Position numbers and translations under genes: made by a program. A stretch of DNA of 64,000 nt from Ramazzottius varieornatus (lineage: Eukaryota; Tardigrada; Eutardigrada; Parachela; Ramazzottiidae): the NCBI GenBank assembly GCA_001949185.1, contig BDGG01000004.1, forward strand, positions 1,358,278-1,422,277, given 5' to 3'. The notes under the pieces are model-generated. The model was not told the origin of the DNA. It did not search any database and saw only the letters and a list, made by a program, of their open reading frames with translations. This document shows, piece by piece, positions 59,521-64,000 of the stretch. How positions within the stretch are numbered: the first letter of the stretch is position 1; the number at the start of each line of letters is the position of its first letter.

Positions 59521-62500
59521 ATGAGTGAGGAACCAGAAGATTCTTCAGAACCTGCGGTACCAGATCCGTTGAAGTGTGGAAAGTGGCTATGGAGCGAGAT
59601 CAGCCGCAGGATTGAAGACGCATCAGCGAGGACAGCTCTGTCTGCGCAATCAGGGAATCAACGTCCCGGCTACGTTCAGATGTGAGGAGTGTGGCAGACT
59701 ATTTCCATCCCAACATGGCCTATCGATCCACCTTGTCACCCATGGATCCGTCCACCGTGCCAACCTGGCTACCCCGTTCAAGGAAGATGTCGAGAAAGCC
59801 GCGAAAGAGTATCATGGAAATGTGGAAGTTTCCAGAGGGCGAATGTTACAGTGGAAAGCCAGTTTTCTTCGACTACGCAACGGTCGAGAAGTGGACCCGA
59901 AAGAACTGGACCAGCTGATGAGCGAGTTTTCAGATGAGCTGTCGAAGTGTATCGACTTCTTGCCCGGACCGAGAAATCCGAACAAGAAGTATACTGGCAT
60001 ACGGAAGAAGACCATAAGAAGGAAGAGCAGAGTCGGATACGGAACCTCGTCAAATCCCTCTCGTACGTCGAAGAGAGAGAAGGCCGAAAAGAAAGAGCAG
60101 CTGACCTACGACCAGGTCCAGTTCGACTACTACAACCAACGACGACGAGTCATTCGAGCTGTTGCAGGTTCCGGGGGGAAGAGCTGTCAGATAAAGATCG
60201 AAAAGCTGGTGGAAGCCTTCGAGCCAAGATTTGCGACGGAGAAGACGAACGAGCGCGCGATGTATCAGTCAATCAGCGATGAGGAACAAGCAGCCATCGA
60301 TGCACAGTTCGAGTCGACACTCAGTATCTCCGATGTCCGTGACGCCGTGAAGAGGATTGCCGTTGATTCTGCAGCAGGTCCAGACAGAGTTCTGGTTCGT
60401 GTTATCAAGCAGGAGGCAGTTATGGAGGTTCTGGCAGTGATCGCGGCTGTGTTGCTGGAAATGAACGCGACGAAGGAGCACCCATTACCATCCGTGCTGC
60501 AGCTGGCTCTTACTGTACTAATCCACAAGGGAGGTGACGTCACAGACGGAAACAACTACAGGCCGATTTCCATCTGTTCGGCCAGAAGAAGGGTACTGGA
60601 GCGTGTCGTCGATCGCCATCTCCGTCGGTACGGGTCCGTCAGTCGATTCCGACAAGGCTTTACCAGCGCTCCGGGCACTCACGTCAACGCATCGATCCTC
60701 GGATCAGTCTCGAAGAAAGCCCAAGCCGAGCAAAGTACCGTTGTTGTCGTTCTGCTCGACATCAAGCAAGCCTTTGAAGGGATTCTCCATGTCCACCTCA
60801 AGAAAACCCTCCGAGCTAGCCCGCTGCCAACGCTGGTACGTAATCTCATTCTGTCTTTACAGGGTAGTAACAGAACGCAGTTGCAAGTAGGTGGTCAGCG
60901 ATCATCAGCCATCCCAGTCAAGAAGGGAGTATTCCAAGGTGTGCCACTGTCCCCTATGCTGTACAACATGTCGACCGACTACGTCACGCGCAACATGACC
61001 GAGGCACCTATCGCTGAAGAATACGGATTTCCCCTGTGTGAAGGAGAACAGCCAGTGACATTCCTCGGCTTCGCTGACGACTCCACTGTTGTGGGTAAGT
61101 CACGTGAAGAAGCCATCCAGCTGACAGAAATGGCCATCGGATTGTTCAAAGAGATCGGACTGGAAGTCAGCCCTACAAAGTCGAAAGCCATTGTGGTGGA
61201 GAACGGTGTTATGTCGGAAGTTCCTTTGTATTTGTCTTCAGGTGCAGTTATCGAAGCCACGAAGAAGGGAGAGAAAGTCAGGTACCTTGGAGCAACAGTC
61301 ACGGACCAGCTCGACTTTGACCAAGGAGAAGTCATCAAGCAGTTGACCGATCAAGTGGATCGCCTCGTCCACTTCGCGCACCTTCATGCAGACCAGAAAC
61401 TCAACTTGCTGAATCAGTGGCTATTGCCATCCATCATCTACCCTCTTCAGACTGCCCCTACCAACACCATCCTCAAAGTCTTCCTCCAAACGGTCGACAA
61501 GATTGTAAAGAGCACCGTAAGAGAAATACTTCAACTTCCGTCCGACACAGCGGAAGCCTTCATGTATGCCCCACGCAAGTACAGGGGACTTGGTCTAATG
61601 CGCGCAATATGGGAATCGCAGCTGCAACACATTTCCATCTGTCATGCACTGCTGAGGGATGGGAACAGGTACGTCGTTAACGTCAGAGATGTCGCCGGGG
61701 AGATCGAGACCTCAATAGCTGCGCTGAGTATCCCTCCCGAGAAAGTTCCACCACGCTACAATGAGTACGGCGGCCCTGTCAAGCCCACAAGAAAGATCCG
61801 AGAAGAGCTGCGCACAAGAGAGTTCGTACGGTGGTCACAGATGGATCGCGCAGCAGGCGTTCACCAGTACAGAGTCCATACGCAGTCAAATAAGTGGGTC
61901 TACAATCGGTGTGGGCTCACTAACGCCGAATGGATCTCCTGCCTGAAGATGACGGTGAATGGAGTTCCAGTGAGAAGCCTCCACGGTAGAAGCAAGGACG
62001 GTCCAGCATGCAGAGCCCCTGGCTGTGAAGCTGAGCGTGAAACCCTGTCCCATGTCCTTGGGTCTTGCCACAAAGGTAACTTGCTGCGGAATGCCAGACA
62101 CAACAAGATACGGACAATGATCGCGGAAGCGTTGCGCGGAAAAGATGGCTTGGAAGTGTACGAGGAAGTGCCCTGTATCGCAGAGAACGACAGTTCGCGA
62201 CGCGTCGACATCATCATCATCGACCGAGGGAAGAGCCAAGCCTGGATCGTGGATCCGATAGTACGGTACGAGGGCGGAGACCAACAAGCTACAGAAGTCG
62301 ACAATGAAAAGAAAAGGATCTGCGAGCCTTGTGTTCGAGACCTGAAAAGAAAGTAGAGTACGAAGTGGAAGTGATCGGCCTCTACGTGGGAGCTCTGGGA
62401 ACCATCTCCAGATTTTTTGTAGATTTTTGTAGTCTTTTTTCCCTGCCCAAAGATCTGATGAATCGTGTTTTGATATCGGAATTAAAAGGTTCGTGTAGTA

Positions 62501-62547
62501 TTTTACATAATCATCTCTACAGCCAGCAGCCCGTTACAGCGGTCTGA
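59521..62547 (+). mobile_element. R2/NeSL/CRE-type non-LTR retrotransposon, degenerate copy
   Basis: The protein-coding body of a retroelement that uses a restriction-like endonuclease downstream of its reverse transcriptase (family knowledge). The main open frame is 59576-62356. The N-terminus lies in another frame: ATG 59521 leads to a CxxC-like start (KCGK) before a shift near 59583-59590. The conserved C-terminal tail (VIGLYVGALGTISRFF ... LPKDLMNRVL) lies in a third frame, ending at 62547, after a shift near 62340-62356 where a TAG stops the main frame. Neither flank is ribosomal DNA, so it is not at the canonical R2 site. Element ends are not defined; no poly(A) tail is seen. Confidence 0.88.
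59576..62356 (+). pseudogene. R2-like ORF: zinc finger, reverse transcriptase, REL endonuclease (interrupted)
   Basis: Of 926 codons, residues 36-56 form a C2H2 finger (CEECGRLFPSQHGLSIHLVTH). RT blocks follow: NNYRPIS about 325, LLDIKQAF about 392, KKGVFQGVPLSPMLYN about 450, and the catalytic FADDS at about 498 (the YADD box with Phe). A zinc knuckle (CRAPGC ... HVLGSC) lies at about 811. The endonuclease region has RRVDIIIID ... AWIVDPIVRYE at about 876-900. The frame begins at a GTG; an in-frame stop lies just upstream at 59570, so the real N-terminus is in another frame. It ends at TAG 62354-62356 before the conserved tail. It is probably not translated intact, though single-base errors in the assembly could mimic the first shift. 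Confidence 0.85.
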
Positions 62548-62767
62548 TTGTGATAATTTAACCTCGTTTTTCTACTGTTCAGAATATTCCAAATGTCTCT
62601 CTGTTTGATACCTAAAGGCTGATCCTAGCTTACAGTGTCCACGTGGCAAACCAAGGGTGTTGGTCTGTGCAAACTTCACAATAAAGTTTGATTCGTCATG
62701 AGTGACGTACGTGAATTTCGAGAGAGTATACAGTAGCGGTGCCTTTTGGTGCCTTTTTTCCACCTTA

Positions 62768-62801
62768 GAGCCTCTCTAATAAACGAGCCTCTCTAATAAA
62801 C
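62768..62801. repeat. 17-bp tandem duplication
   Basis: Two perfect copies of GAGCCTCTCTAATAAAC, downstream of the retroelement. Confidence 0.95.
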
Positions 62802-63036
62802 GCCTTCCGCAAGATGGAAAAGGTGCCGTAAAATACTGCAGGGTGCCCTTGATATAGTTGACTGAATTTCTGGTCATGATTACTCGGAACGCAAAAGTCT
62901 AGCGCGAGTATGACTCGATCAGGCGTGATTGGGATGTAAAGCAAGCTCGTGTACTAGCGGCCACTTTGCTGCTGTGATTCAGCAGTTTTGAATTTTGACT
63001 GGCTGTGGGCGGTGCATCTGCGGGGAAACAAGTTTA

Positions 63037-63652
63037 GTGCTGGCAAAAATACGATAAAATTCGATACGATATTTTTCGATACAATATCGGCGGATATTTT
63101 ATCGCGGTCTTCGATATTCATTCGATATCGATATTTCGATACGACATTTTTCCGTTACCGTGTTTTCGATACACGGTATCATATCGCATCGATATACCGA
63201 TATTTCTGGAATTTTAATTTTTCGGAATTCCATTGGTCCAAGCCCAAAAACTCAAGAAGCCGATTTCCTTATGAAGTTTTACTAAGATCGAAAGCGTCGG
63301 ATGCAGCAAAGACATGATTATACCAAGACTTCAAACACATGGAAACTTGGACAGAATTAATACCAGAACCGAATGGGTGGAGTGTGCTCGGTACACCATG
63401 GCCAAAACCAAGTTTTGAAATCAACCATGGTCTTCCGTAAACGAGATATCACTGGCGAGTTTGACATCCAGCAAAATACCGATATATCGAAAATATATCG
63501 ACATGGTGCGATACGATATTGCTGAATATTTCATTGCATTATTCGATACGAGTTTCATATTGATATTTTCGATACGATATCTGCCGCATGATTTATCGCA
63601 AAGATTCGATATAATTCGACACGATATCGGTATAACGTATCGTTGCCAGCAC
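63037..63652. mobile_element. 616-bp TIR element with GATATC-rich arms, TA-flanked
   Basis: The left end GTGCTGGCAAAAATACGATA and the right end (other strand) GTGCTGGCAACGATACGTTA are inverted copies, and TA flanks both sides (63035-63036, 63653-63654). Arms of about 150-180 bp are full of CGATAT/TCGATAC motifs and mirror each other. The central 270 bp is ordinary sequence with no transposase frame. It is MITE-like, probably Tc1/mariner-related by its TA target. Confidence 0.85.
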
Positions 63653-63654
63653 TA

Positions 63655-64000
63655 AGTCGGTAGCTCAAGGTAGTTTGTCAATCGAACCCTAGTTCTGTTT
63701 TGCTCCAATCAATCGAACACACTCAATCTACCAACCTCAAGGCTGCGAATCGCAAACTCGTCAACGTTATATTCTCCAGAGTTAAGTATTTCAGACTTCA
63801 GAGTTCAGACTTCCCGTTGAAACATTCAAACTTCTTCTCATCCTCGATCTCCGAATCTGTTCTCTTTTCTGGAAGAAGCTAACTCAGGACGGTAAATCGT
63901 AGTAAGAGATCTCCGTAGTGGCGGGAATAAGCGACAACATTGCGGCCGACTTTCGTTTCAGCGATTAGACGTGTGATCATAGCAGCTGGACGGAAGTCGG
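63655..64000. other. Right-hand edge, nothing recognised
   Basis: 346 bp after the TIR element. I see no supported gene or repeat. Confidence 0.3.

Noticed and set aside
62731-62838. Possible pogo/mariner-like mini-element (CAGTAGCGGTGCC ... and a loose inverse)
   Set aside because: The inverted ends match poorly and there is no target duplication on the right.

Overview
This is a eukaryotic, almost certainly bilaterian animal window. Genes are split by many short introns (mostly 55-110 nt, GT-AG) and encode metazoan families: UVRAG, GFI1/Senseless, MVB12, a p160/NCOA-type coactivator, DOLPP1, GARNL3 and NELL. The GFI-family protein has the four-finger layout of insect Senseless, and a non-LTR retrotransposon of the R2/NeSL/CRE type is present. 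A small-genome ecdysozoan (for example a tardigrade or arthropod) fits, but the taxon is inference. Exon models were built by hand from splice sites, reading frame and family alignment. Six models close as exact multiples of three from start to stop (UVRAG, the GFI/Senseless gene, the MAM/CUB protease homologue, MVB12, DOLPP1, NELL), as does GARNL3 with either first exon.

Layout. 1-468 (-): 5' end of NDUFAF7, cut by the window edge. 1209-3218 (+): UVRAG. 3373-4532 (-): GFI1/Senseless-like factor, convergent with UVRAG and only 154 bp away. 5877-10710 (-): secreted MAM-MAM-CUB-CUB-LDLa protein with a catalytically dead trypsin domain. 11149-12557 (-): MVB12 (ESCRT-I). 13779-17729 (-): C-terminal half of a p160 nuclear-receptor coactivator; its bHLH-PAS exons were not found. 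17730-25103: no supported exon. 25104-27215 (+): DOLPP1. 27216-35598: no supported exon. 35599-44045 (+): GARNL3 with two alternative first exons. 44381-53936 (-): NELL-type secreted glycoprotein. 53937-58885: no supported exon. 58886-63652: mobile-element-rich end, with a 355-bp terminal-inverted-repeat (TIR) element, a frameshifted R2-like retrotransposon and a 616-bp TIR element flanked by TA.

The genes are unrelated in pathway and there is no operon logic. Two themes run through the window. First, a roughly 110-bp foldback repeat with a conserved core (AAGTGGCGCAC ... GTGCGCCACTT) recurs at least six times as full copies, all inside introns of four different genes, plus partial copies. 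Second, splicing is unusual: three apparent GC-AG introns, microexons of 22, 28 and 33 nt (the 28-nt one encodes the Rap-GAP catalytic asparagine), and short introns that are multiples of three without stops. In the long non-coding stretches the + strand looks A/C-rich beside minus-strand genes and G/T-rich beside plus-strand genes, as expected if much of them is transcribed intron.
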